Assembly: GCA_019693395.1 (NCBI GenBank)
Contig: JAAMXP010001681.1
Coordinates: 1 to 19,525, forward strand
From: Ettlia oleoabundans
Taxonomy: Eukaryota > Chlorophyta > Chlorophyceae > Chlamydomonadales
Direction: 5' to 3'
DNA length: 19,525 nucleotides
A program made the position numbers and the translations under genes. This document shows, one piece after another, positions 8,123-17,800 of the stretch. Every line of letters begins with the position of its first letter. Positions within the stretch are counted from its first letter, which is position 1. Below the pieces are notes generated by a model. That model had not been told where the DNA came from, made no database searches, and worked only from the letters and a program-made list of their open reading frames with translations.

Positions 8123-9852
8123 ATGACAGCTCGCTCCAGTGCATGGCCACCTTTATGTCATCCTCCTCCTTCATGATGCACTCCGTGAGGAAGCGCTGCA
8201 ATTTATAGATTAACAATATTATCGCGTGTTGTGGACCTGGGGTCGTTGGGATTGTTTGCAGGATAAAATGCTGCTGAAGAGAGAGGTGCGACAGCAATCC
8301 GGTCCATACCACCACTATGGGCATGCCGGCTGCTTGCAGCCAGGGAGCGTTTTACAAGCCGGACGGTAGGCATCAGGTTGAAGCAAGCCGCACCAGAGTT
8401 CGCAACCCACCGGCCCATACTCTCATTTACCTGCCGATCGGTGTGGGACAGCCCAGTCTTCCGCAGCATGAACCCCAACGCCTGGAAGACGGCGAGGCGG
8501 TTAGTCCCACCACTTTCCGCTGCATCCTGTATCGATTTTGGTAGAGGGCTGGCCGTATGCCCTGCGCCAGTATGTCCTGCACCTGCCGTGTAATCGCCTG
8601 AGTGCCCAGCTGAATGCTCCATCTTCACACGGAAGCTAGATGCCCCTGCCCCTGGTCCATCCACTCCATCCCCTGCCATCGATGCGGCTCCAGCTGGGTC
8701 CGACACTGCACCACCCTGCTGCGGATTGCCGCGGTTGGGAAAGGTTACATGCTCTGCTGCAGGCCGCTTGGCAGCTAGTCGAGCCTCCTCTTCACGCTGC
8801 CGGCGCTGTTCCTCCTCTTCCTGCTTGCGACGCTGTCTTTCTGCCTCCTCTTCCTGCTGTCGCCCCTTTGTCTCCGCTTCTTCCTGCTGCCGCCGTTGCA
8901 ACTCCTGCTCTTCTTCCTGCTGCTGCCGTCTCTCTGCCTCCTGTTCCTGCTGCTGACGCTGTCTCTCTGCCTCCTCTTTCTGCTGCCGCCGCTGCCTCTC
9001 CGCCTCTTCCTGCTGCCGGCGCTGCGCTTCCTCTCGCTGACGCCGCTCATCTTGTTCTCGCTTACTCTGTGCCTCCTCCTTCTGCCGACGGCAGGCCTCC
9101 GCTTGCAGCTGTCTGCACTGCTCCTCCGCTTGCTGCTGTCTGCGCTTTTCCTCCAGATGCTGTGGTGCCATTGCACCAGGAGGCTTCTCCAGAATAACCC
9201 TGGCCGGAAGGCAGTTGACTCCCGCACTTGCACAGGGGCCGCCAACATCCTCTGGGGATACGATGATGTCAAGGCTGTCGCCAATTTCTGCTCCCAGGCC
9301 CTTCAGCAAAGGCTTGAGCTGGGCCACCTGCACCCAGTAAGTCAAGGAATACAAAGGAGTGAGCTTCGGGAGGCTACGATGACATCCTCAGGTGGCCGCT
9401 ACGCAATGATGGACATGCACCAGAACGATAGGCAACTGCCTTTTCCTGGATATGCCAAGCCCACCTTGCAGTAAAAGCCATTCTTGCCACGGGACTCAAA
9501 GCTGACCGTGTACTCCAAACCTGCAGATAAGACCAAAACGCAGGGCCGTTTGTAGACTTTAAGACTGGCAAAATGCGGCATGGCCAGCAAGCCTGATGGA
9601 CGAATCGCCCGATGAGGCTGGAAATGAAAGACTGCGCTGACCCGGTGCTGTCACCCTGAGTAAACGGAAGAAAGCACATCTTACCAGCAGATTGCAACCA
9701 TTGATTAGCTGGGCAGCCAAAATTTTGTGACAGACCACCAACCTTCGGCATCGGTCAGCATCAGCGGCGGCGGAAGCAGTGCATCTTTGGCCTCTGCCTC
9801 GGTGCTTCCAAACCTCCAGTTTGGTCATTGCGGTCCACTTCTTCCAAGCCAT
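8046..9852 (-). CDS. B3-domain protein with long Gln/Glu/Arg-rich coiled coil
   Basis: Minus-strand exons: 9465 to about 9647, 8431-9327 and 8046-8195, with GT-AG introns of 137 and 235 nt, both phase 0; stop TGA 8046-8048. The first exon plus the start of the second gives a B3 fold: FHFQPHRAIRPSGLLAMPHF, then LEYTVSFESRGKNGFYCK, then VAQLKPLLKGLGAEIGDSL. This follows B3 order (F..., IP.HFA, W-like strand, G.... L...GD.L). The second exon then encodes a charged coiled coil of about 140 residues (EEAERQRRQQ-type heptads, about 8750-9170), a Gly/Ala linker, and a C-terminal helical module (LAVFQALGFMLRKTGLSHTD, then FLTECIMKEEDDIKVAMHWS) resembling the module in the gene at 73-1994. The start is uncertain: an ATG at 9850-9852 (MAWKKWTAM...) preceded by an in-frame TGA is the best candidate, but the join from it to the B3 exon is not settled. 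Likely a DNA-binding, self-associating nuclear protein; function inferred. Confidence 0.7.
8750..9170 (-). repeat. Degenerate coding repeat of the coiled coil
   Basis: About 420 nt of purine-rich (minus-strand) degenerate repeat encoding variants of RQQEEAERQRRQQ. The plus-strand complement is a CT-rich tract that yields spurious Leu/Pro/Ala- and Cys/Ser-rich open frames. Confidence 0.8.
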
Positions 9853-9968
9853 AGCTGCAGCTTTTTTGCCTGCTGGGGGGCTCAATCAACTGATGCACTG
9901 CTGTTTACGCACTGTTTTGCTCACAACCTCAACCATTCGACTCCGATTTGTGTATCTTGGTGCAGAAG
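9853..9968. promoter_or_regulatory. Short divergent interval, possible shared promoter
   Basis: If the ATG at 9852 (minus) and the ATG at 9969 (plus) are both true starts, only 116 nt separates two divergently read genes. In both frames the ATG is the first after an in-frame stop. An acceptor-like TTGGTGCAG directly before 9969 means the plus-strand start could instead follow a 5' intron. Confidence 0.25.
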
Positions 9969-10460
9969 ATGGCTAACGAGCTATTTGCCATCAAAAAGAA
10001 GGAGGAATACAAAGTCAGCCACTCCACCATCTCCCGCGAACTTAAGTAAGTACTTTCACCAGACGTGCCAATAGAGTGAGCGTCCCACTTACTTCCAGCC
10101 CCCGCGCCGCAGCTGGGCCCAAAGCGCTCATGCGCTCCTTCTATGGGTGCGGCAGGCAGCCAGGCAGACAGCCAACAGCCTTTCCTGCCAACACCCCTGC
10201 TGGCTATTTGCAACAAATGGCTGGTTTGTGCGCCAATGGCAGCCGTTACTATGTTGCAATGCTGAGCCTGCTGTGCTATTGTGAAAGGCGGCCCATTTAC
10301 ACGTTGAACCAGCTCACTGCTTCCCACCACCCATCTAAATGGCTCAACGCTTCCCCGATCACTCCCGCAATGTTGCACTCCCATCTATGCATTTACACTG
10401 CATGTCCCCAACGTGTATGCGTGCAGGAAATACAAGAAATCAAGGGGAATCCGGATCTGA
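9969..10460 (+). CDS. Small lysine-rich protein, three exons
   Basis: Exons 9969-10045, 10099-10146 and 10427-10460 join in phase 2 at both junctions. Donors are GTAAGT and GTGCGG; acceptors are ACTTCCAG and GCGTGCAG. The product is about 52 residues: MANELFAIKKKEEYKVSHST..., then PRAAAGPKALMRSFYG, then KYKKSRGIRI and TGA 10458-10460. The phase agreement across two introns and the basic, compact product argue for a real gene, possibly with a further 5' exon. No family recognised; the SHSTISREL segment only superficially recalls an IS30-type helix-turn-helix. The first intron would be only 53 nt. A TGTAA at 11044-11048 is the nearest downstream poly(A) motif. Confidence 0.4.
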
Positions 10461-11189
10461 AGGCTGTGGCAGCTAGGCTAGCAGCTGGAGCTTGCGTAGG
10501 CCTGCTTGCCCAGCCGCCACCTGCTGAGCCACACACACAAGCTGCTACGGCACACGTCTGCCAAGGCGGTACGTGTGGCATAAGGTTTCTGCAGTACACT
10601 GTTGTCATGGCGATACAGCCGCGGTACATGCAGCACACTCTCATCTTGCTGGGGACTGTATGCATGCAGCACCCGGCAGGCACGCCCCGTTGGCCAGCAT
10701 TTCGCCCACAAGGGCCATCAATCTCTTTCATTTTCTGCCGTGCATAACACAGTTTCAGCCACAGAATCAACACCAGCATTTCCTGAGAAGAAAAAAGCAG
10801 CAACCACATTGTGTGCAATGCCTTTTTGCTTGTTTTAGCACGATTCTCCAATCAGATATCACCTTGATCATGCCGCAACGATGCAAAGTTAACTGTCGGC
10901 GCACTCTGTCCCCTTTGCTCTGTCCATTCCTGTTGCTCCTGTTTCATTGCCCACTTGTTAGTACTGTGAGCTGCCGCAAAGGCAGCTCATTGCTTCAGTG
11001 CAGCCCCTAGGCTGCTTATTGCCAGTTGTTCGCTGCATAAGCCTGTAATCCTGCTTTCACTTTGTGTCCCATCTTGCTGGCTGACCAGCAGCGCTGGAAT
11101 TGGGTCCTTGCACCCTGCTGGTTGTGCCCCCCCTTGCCACGTTTTCAAACTTGGAATTTCTTACCCCTACCCCAAAACCACAGGAATAT

Positions 11190-11334
11190 GAAGGTGGCTC
11201 ACCCCTTCCTCCCCTTGCCTTTTTCTCTTTGGACTCGTACAATCAGACCCGAAGAAGCTGAGGGTGGCTCACCCTTTCCTCAGACTTTCCAGACATAAGC
11301 TTGCACGGAAGCTGAAGGCGGCTCACCCTTCCTC
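11190..11334. repeat. Three dispersed copies of a 20-nt motif
   Basis: GAAGGTGGCTCACCCCTTCC at 11190, GAGGGTGGCTCACCCTTTCC at 11260 and GAAGGCGGCTCACCCTTCC at 11314. Spacing is 70 and 54 nt. Copies 1 and 3 are both followed by TCCCCT. Confidence 0.8.
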
Positions 11335-11448
11335 CCCTCTTGCAAGCAACATGAATCTACATGCCACCTGCCGGTATGGAAAACAACACACTAGCTCACA
11401 CTGTCTCAGATCAAGGCTGTTGCAAGGTCCAGGTGACTTCTAACATGC

Positions 11449-11453
11449 TTACA
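11449..11453 (-). terminator. Candidate TGTAA poly(A) signal of the PHD gene
   Basis: Minus-strand TGTAA 159 nt beyond the TAA at 11612-11614, suitable as the 3' end of the PHD-finger gene. Confidence 0.45.
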
Positions 11454-11611
11454 GCGATGGTTTGCAGTCAGGAGAGTGGTATGTAGAGTGTCAAGGTTGG
11501 GGAGCTCGCTGCACTGTGTGGTGGGCTCATTCATGCCAAGATTCCCCGACTGATGGAGGAACAAGCAAAGCAGTGAGCAATAGCCACGAATGGGCCAAGC
11601 AAAGCTAAGCG

Positions 11612-13589
11612 TTACTGCTGCATGGGGGCCGGACCATCTGCCACCACAGATCCAGCCGCCTGCGGCGCCTGTGCCGCCTGTGGCTGCTGCTGCAGCGAGG
11701 GCTGACGGGTTGCGGCTGGTTGTACCGGCGCCTGCAGCAGCTGCCAAGCTGTTGAATGGCCGCGGTCGATGGCGGGTGCTGCATCTGCTGCTGCCCGCCT
11801 GCTCCCGTCGGCGGCGCCTGCTGCTGCCTGCTGCTGCTGCCAAGGCGGCGCCAGCGCTGGCGGCCCCAGCCGCAGATGCTGCATGGCGGCCGCCATTTTA
11901 GCCGCCACTGCCGCCTGTGCCTGCAAGGACTGGTGGCGCCACACTTCTGAGCAGCGGGGGCAGTGATAGACGCAGCCCCTCGCCCGGCTGTAATCCTTTG
12001 AGCTACCTGCAGGCAGGCGGGCAGGAAGGCAGGCAGGCAGGCTGCACGGCATTTGATGGCGGGCGGGCAGGTCGCAAGGCCGGGTTGGGTGTGTTCGGGG
12101 GCAGACGAAGCGCGGGATGAGGTGCAGTTGAGATGCACGTGCTGGAGAGGCACAGCAGAAGAAGCACAGGGTGAGGTGCAGATGACAGGTACGGGCTGGC
12201 GAGACACGGCAGACGAAAACGCAAATGTCGGAAGATTGCCAGCCAAGTGTGTTGCAGGCCAAGCGATCCACAAACTGTGGCTAACTTGTCCGTAAAACTG
12301 CAGAAATTTTTTCCTGCCGATATTTTCCATGCAGACTGTCGTGCTACCCACACCTCAAAAGCTTTGGGTGCCAAGAGGCCTTCGCGCCCCCTAGTCCTCC
12401 AGATTCGCCAGTCCACACCCACATCCGCAAACACACACAGCGCTACCCACACACCACCTTACAAACAACCCCCCCCCCCCACACACACACACACACACAC
12501 GCACACCGACACAGCACCCCCGCCACCACACCCACACCTCCCTCTCCCCACAACCCCTCACCTCTGCTCTGCCGCGTGTCACATGAGAAATGCACCCAGC
12601 AGTCGCACATGTCACACGACACCCAACCATTGGCGTGCTCGTCGCCGCGGCCACAGATGCCGCAGCTGAAGGTAGGTGGGGTGGGGTTGAGTGGGGCGGG
12701 TTATGAACGGGAGGAATGAGGGATGACAGGCAGACATAAGGTCAACAAGCAGCAGCAGAGCAGCTGTGAAAAAGGGTTGACAAGAGAGTAGGGTAGGCAG
12801 CGCTGGCAGAAGGAGCAGGGGCAGGGGCAGGGGGATGGGCAAGTGGCAGCAGCGGCAAGGGCAGGCAGCCACTCTAAGGATAGAGCGGGGTTAGAGCAGG
12901 AACTGCAGCTTTTTCCAGGCACAATGTGGGGGCCAAAATGAAACCGCCAGTACAAGCTGCAACATAAACAAACACAAATAGTAGAGCTGTGGCATCGACA
13001 CAGGGGGCTCTCTATGGCTGCCAGCCCCGTGTGCAGCTGAAGTCGCATCTCGCGCTCCGTCCCAGCAGGTGGGGAGGAAAGACTGCTTGTGTGTGTGCAT
13101 GCTCTTTCCAGCACCACCCACCAGGACAAAGGTGCGGGAACTGTCAGCTGCCTGCTCCACTGCGATGTGGGCCTGGCCGCGAGGTACAAGCGCCATCCAA
13201 AACAGCTCGCCCCTGCGCGTCATGCCGACAAAGAGGCATGAAGAGGGCACATTCAAGGTGTATTGTTAGGCATGAGGGAAGGCCCAAGAGTGGTTTGCTA
13301 TAGACATCTGTTCACGCAGGTTCTGAGTGGTGGCGAAAGACAGCGGCTGCCGCAGTCCCGATGCTGCAAACGTACGTTTGTGGGTCCTCTAAACGTACTA
13401 CAAGTGCGTCTCCATTGCCACCACCCGTACACGGCCAGTGAAGATCTTATCATTCATCCGCCACTCTCCGCTACGCCAGCCTCCCGCCCCCCCACGCGGC
13501 GGGATGCGAAACACATCTAGCTCCCGGTGTTGAAACAGCACCTGCTCCAGTGCCATTTGATGCTTGGCGAAGGGCTTGGTGTGCAGAAA
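11612..13589 (-). CDS. PHD zinc-finger protein (5' end unresolved)
   Basis: Reliable minus-strand exons: 13402-13589, 13122-13212, 12562-12665, 11612-12006. The last two join in phase 1 and build a full C4HC3 PHD finger: CGIC, then VSCDMCDCWVHFSC, then after the intron YHCPRC. A 555-nt intron splits the finger. Downstream is an Ala/Gln-rich tail (AAKMAAAMQHLRLG, WQQQQAAAG, LQQQPQAAQAPQ) ending at TAA 11612-11614. Upstream, 13402/13212 join in phase 2 (donor GTAGTA) giving KHQMALEQVLFQHRELDVF, WRMNDKIFTGRVRVVAME and GELFWMALVPRGQAHIAVEQ, a domain I do not recognise. Between 13122 and 12665 at least one exon is missing or ambiguous; candidates read LHTGLAAIESP and LYWRFHFGPHIVPGKS. PHD fingers usually read histone H3 tails, so a nuclear chromatin role is inferred. 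No ATG found; more exons probably lie towards 14190. Confidence 0.72.
12007..12047. repeat. GGCA-type short tandem repeat in the PHD intron
   Basis: Repeated CAGG/GGCA units directly upstream (minus-strand sense) of the acceptor at 12007. On the transcript strand this is a CTGCCTGC polypyrimidine-like tract and may help acceptor recognition. Confidence 0.6.
12469..12500. repeat. Poly-C plus (AC)10 microsatellite
   Basis: Twelve C residues (12469-12480) followed by ten AC dinucleotides (12481-12500), inside the intron that splits the PHD finger. Flanks are also CA-rich (12415-12540). Confidence 0.9.
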
Positions 13590-13672
13590 CTACTGCAAAC
13601 ACCACAGTGGGTTTGTTGCAGGCCGGCCAGGAGGCTGTCACAGGCGGCAAAGTGCTAGTATTCACAGCAGCC

Positions 13673-13767
13673 TGCAAGCGAGGCCTCCATCTCTGTATGT
13701 GACTCGCCTGACTGCAGCGGCCCACTGAGCGCTTCCTGGTAGCGATTCTGCAGAGCGTCCGAAGCGA
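13673..13767 (-). CDS. Possible upstream exon of the PHD gene
   Basis: The minus strand reads SDALQNRYQEALSGPLQSG followed by ESHTEMEASLA in good codon style, just upstream of the exon at 13589. No canonical donor joins it in the needed phase 0: the end is either GCA|GGC, which is not GT, or T|GTGAAT in phase 1. It is therefore a plausible exon with an unresolved border. Confidence 0.3.
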
Positions 13768-14869
13768 AGGATGTGTTCGAGCAACCTCAACCGTCGTCAA
13801 TGCTCTTTAAAGCCCCGTAAAGCTGATAACAGGATTCAACCATCAGCACGAGTTCGGTCGTCAACCGAGCAGGACAGACGACTGTACAGGGTGCGCGCTC
13901 TCCCGGCATTTGGCAGCGCAGTGGTAATTCGCTTTCTTATTTAGCCCCGACACCGCTACCCCGCTTAATCAATCATATGTTAACGTAAACCGAGACTGCC
14001 CCTAAGCCTGCTGCTTGATATTGCCCGAGCCTGCCTGATCTCCTTTTGCTCCCCGCCCACCACCCTGGAAATAACACCTAACGCTCAGAAGTTCAGTGCT
14101 TACCTGGCTGTTTCCCTTGTTTCCGGCCCCACCCCCTCACCACCAGCAGCTGGCGCGCCGCATTCGCGGCAATGCCCTATGAACACCACAGGTGGCTTCC
14201 AAAGGACTTGACAGGCCCCTGACTGATCAACGGTTTTGACACCACAATCACAACAACCAGTGGGTGTGCGGCATGAACCGTACCTTGTTGTGCTATACCT
14301 TTCCGCACACACGCCTGCACAGGTGCCATAACAGCGTGTTTCATGCGACTCTGTGCACCACAACCTTACATTTAACCCTGCACCTAGCAATGATGACAGA
14401 CCTTGTTCCAAACCTGTGCATTGTAGACTACCCAGGCCAACAGCACTCGGTGCTGCTGTTGGCAAATACCGTTGTTGGCCCTGTCCATGTAAACCCTGTA
14501 TCACTTTGCGGTGTGAAGCACTGTTCTACGATAGAGCGAAAGGTTAAAGGAAGGCGCACAGCGGCCTTCAGGCCGCGTTTGGCGTGGCAAGTGCTTGACG
14601 AAGCAGGTTGAGTGAATCAAGCAGGGGACGGGCGTCAGGGGGCAGGGAATGGGAGGGATCGTTCGGAATCAAAAGAGCTACAAGAGCGAGTTTACTGCAA
14701 GCGGAGCAGGCCAGGCTGGCTGGAGGGTTTGTTGTGATGATGCGGCGGGTCGCCGCTGCTACTGCTGCCTGTAAGCCATGGTGGTCGATCCAACAAGACG
14801 GCTGCGAGTGGCGAGGTGGCACCAGCAGGGGTTGATCAACTCAGGTTACTTGCTGGCAATGAACTCCAT
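13768..14869. other. Spacer between the PHD gene and the phosphate carrier gene
   Basis: It holds the likely 3' UTR of the phosphate carrier gene (about 14350-14869) and probably the 5' part of the PHD gene. One candidate minus-strand exon ends at 14104 with a strong donor (CCAG|GTAAGC); two frames are open through it, one reading GIAANAARQLLVVRG, the other PPVVFIGHCRECGAPAAGG. I cannot choose between them or place a start. The rest (13800-14090) is AT-richer and shows no gene. Confidence 0.35.
14366..14370 (-). terminator. Candidate TGTAA poly(A) signal of the phosphate carrier gene
   Basis: First minus-strand TGTAA beyond the stop at 14870, giving a 3' UTR of about 500 nt. Long but within the range seen in green algae. 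Confidence 0.35.
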
Positions 14870-17800
14870 TTACTTGCTGGTAATCTCTGCAGTGGCGGGC
14901 TTGGCGGGCTCTGCGCTGCCGGTGGTGGGCAGGCCCACGTAAACCTTGAAGGCATCGTAGATACCTGCAACAGGGGGAGCAGCAGCGACATGCGTCATGT
15001 GACCAATGGTGTGAAGAAGTGCCAGGCATGCCGACAACCTGGCGTTGCTCTGCATAAACTGAATGATGATGCAGCAAGGCTGCACTGATCCAATGCCTGG
15101 TAAGCTGCAACACTCTGTTTGAATTGCGGGACTCCTGGTGCCGAAGAGGCCCGAGGGCGCCTGGCGGGCGGGCAGGCTGGCAAGCGAGCAGGCGGGCGGA
15201 AAGGCTGACAAGCGAGCAGGCTGGCAGGCTGACGAGCAAGCAGGCAAGTGGAATGGCACGGGCGCTCACCCCACTGCAGGCCGGTGAGCGTGCCGATCAT
15301 GACGATACGAAGGGGCAAGCCGCGGGTGAAGAGCGCCACCCAGCCCAGCTCCTTGACGATTGCGCCTGAGGTGGTGAGGGGCAGCGCAGGGGCAGCCAGG
15401 ATTTATTAGGGTAATGAAACTTGCCAGACAGGCTAAGAGGCAAGCAGGTGAGGAGGGCATGGCGGTGAGGCACGGGCGCCCAGCGGGGCAGATGGCGGAA
15501 ACCAAGGGCACGCACACAAGAAGACTGGCAGCACAGGCAGACATAAGCAAGGCAGGAGGCAATGCCAAGGGGGCTGTAGTAAACCGGCAACCACGGACAC
15601 GCTACGAGTCTATTCACACACTCACTTGCAGGCACGCCCTTGGCAGCGTTCATCTTGGACACCAGGTTGTCGGCAGGGTGGGACACCACCGCACAGAAGA
15701 TGCCGGCAATGTAGCCCGCCGCAAACGACACCACCAGCTGCTCCGGCTTGCTGCACTCCGACTTGGGCTTGGGCACCGCGTACTTGTACAGCATCTGCAC
15801 CACGTTCTCAAAGGCGCCTGCAGGAGCGAGCAGAGTGGCATGAGTACTAAGGCCAACCGGGACTGAATGAAGGCCAGCAGACACCAAACAGGGCACCCCC
15901 TAAACAACAGCCACACTAGTCATCGGCAGCCTTGCCAATGCCTCGGCTTCACTGCACTGCTGCTAGCTTCAACCAGACGCCCCGCCCCAGCTGGAAGCTT
16001 CATTGATCACAACACTGGCGGCGTTGCAGGGGCCACCATCACAGTGCCACTGGCTTGCCACCGCTGCTGATTATTCCCACTCCAACAGCAGATATCTCCT
16101 GAGCGATCACAACTGCCAGCAGCTTTCTGTCATATAACCCCCCACCCAACCCCACCCACCCCCACCCACCCACACACTCACCCACAACACACACACCCAC
16201 ACACAATCACCCACACCCTTTACTTACCGAACTTCATCATGGTGTATGGGATCTGGCGGCCCCACAGCGGGGTCAGGCCCTTGAACAGCCCGCCCACGCC
16301 CTCCTGCTGCACAAACTTGGGCAGGCCATCTGCCAGGCCGCGTGCGTAGCCTGGCACGGTTTGAACCTTAACCTGCAGGAGCAGAGGTGGGCGGGGCGGC
16401 AAAGCGCTGGTAAGGGCGGGGTGGTACGCGTGGGTGAGCTGCTGTACAAGTGCAGAACAAGCACAATTGATAGCCAGCAACCCCTAACTTTCGATTGGGC
16501 ACACCACTACTGAGGCTTCTGCAGCCTGTGTCCAACTCGGCAGCAGCACCAAAGTGCTGTCCTGCTTGATAAGCATCAACGGTTGTGCTGCACATGCCCC
16601 ACCAGGATTAAACTAGCCCAACACCAACCCAACTTGCCAAGCCTAGCACAGCGTGCCCAGCGCGGCATCACCACCCCACCTTGACTCCCTCCAAGGGGCA
16701 CAGCGCAATGCAGCGTGCCCAGCACCACCCCAATGTGTCAAGCCTAGCCCAGCATGGCCAGCGGCACCCAACGTGCCCAGCTTAACGCACCATCCCCAGC
16801 GCCACCTAATGTGCCAAGCTAGCCTGCATGGGTGCCCAATGTGCCAAGCCTGACCCAGCGTGCCCAGCGCAGCGCCGCCACCTCACCTTAACCGCCTCGA
16901 AGGGACACAGCGCAATGTCTGCAAAGAACTCCGCTGAGGCTGAGCCCGCCAGGTAGATGAGGTTCTGGTACCTCTTGGCGTTCTCAGGGCCAGCCATATC
17001 GGAGTAGGTCCTGCACCAAGCACAAAGTACCAACTGTGCTAAGACCCAACTACGCCACCTGTGACATGACGGCTCCCGCAGCAAAAAAGGGTGGGGTGCC
17101 AGGGCCAGTGTCAGAGCAGCAAAGATAGTAAATAAAACGGGAAAGAAAGGGCACATCATTTGAACCGCGAAGAGCAGGGGTGTGGAAGGAGCGAGGCAGC
17201 ACGGCACCCGGCAGTCGGCTGGAGACCGACTGGAAGGCATTCCACGGCAGCACCAGGTGTGGCAGCAATACAGCAGCAGCAGCAATCTTGGCACACCCAG
17301 GACACAGGCACTCAGGAAAGTGCTGCATGGCATGCTGGCTTCCAACTGGCACTACTGACGAGGCAAAGTCAGGGCTGAGATAGGTGCCAAGATAGCCTCC
17401 CGTGTGGGGCTGCTACTGAGCTCACTTCTTAAAGTACTCGTACAGACCAAACTGCAGGCGGAGGAATGGCAGGCGCAGGCAAGAACACACGCAGGCTCAG
17501 CAAACAATCGCATGCTACAAACAATCAGCAGCACAGCTGCGTTGGAAAGTCTCAAGTGAGGCATCTGCTTGTTCCACGGCGGCAACTGGCAATGCCACTG
17601 CCAATTATATTGGCTGGAACACTGCCTGAGAAACTGCCATGCCACGCGCACCGCACTTTTGCCCCCCATCCGCACCTTGAACGCGCCCTGCGCTGAGTAG
17701 CCAAAGGCTGTGGGCACCCAGCCCCTGAACAGGCCCCTCACACCCTGCTCCCCTGCAACCTTGCGGAAGCCCTGCAAGTAGGAAGTGGACAGTTCTTCAG

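Larger units (their letters stand above)
10461..11611. other. Intergenic stretch, no supported gene
   Basis: Open frames of 75-220 codons occur on both strands (for example through 10393-10851), but they are rich in Cys/His/Met, lack coherent splice sites and match nothing. The interval holds a three-copy short repeat (11190-11334) and TGTAA motifs on both strands (11044-11048 plus, 11449-11453 minus), which fits two convergent 3' ends. Confidence 0.5.

Noticed and set aside
8640..9474. Long Pro/Leu-rich and Leu-rich plus-strand frames over the coiled-coil region
   Set aside because: They mirror the purine-rich minus-strand coding repeat; the minus frame has introns, a B3 domain and a poly(A) motif.
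9969..10045. IS30-type transposase helix-turn-helix (SHSTISREL)
   Set aside because: The similarity is a few residues in a 52-residue spliced eukaryotic product; no transposase domain or inverted repeats nearby.
11605..12351. 248-codon minus-strand frame and its overlapping frames
   Set aside because: They run through the PHD intron and its repeats; the frame giving YHCPRC plus a phase-matched acceptor at 12006 explains the region better.
12469..12500. Possible CRISPR or satellite array
   Set aside because: It is a simple mono/dinucleotide microsatellite with no spacer structure.
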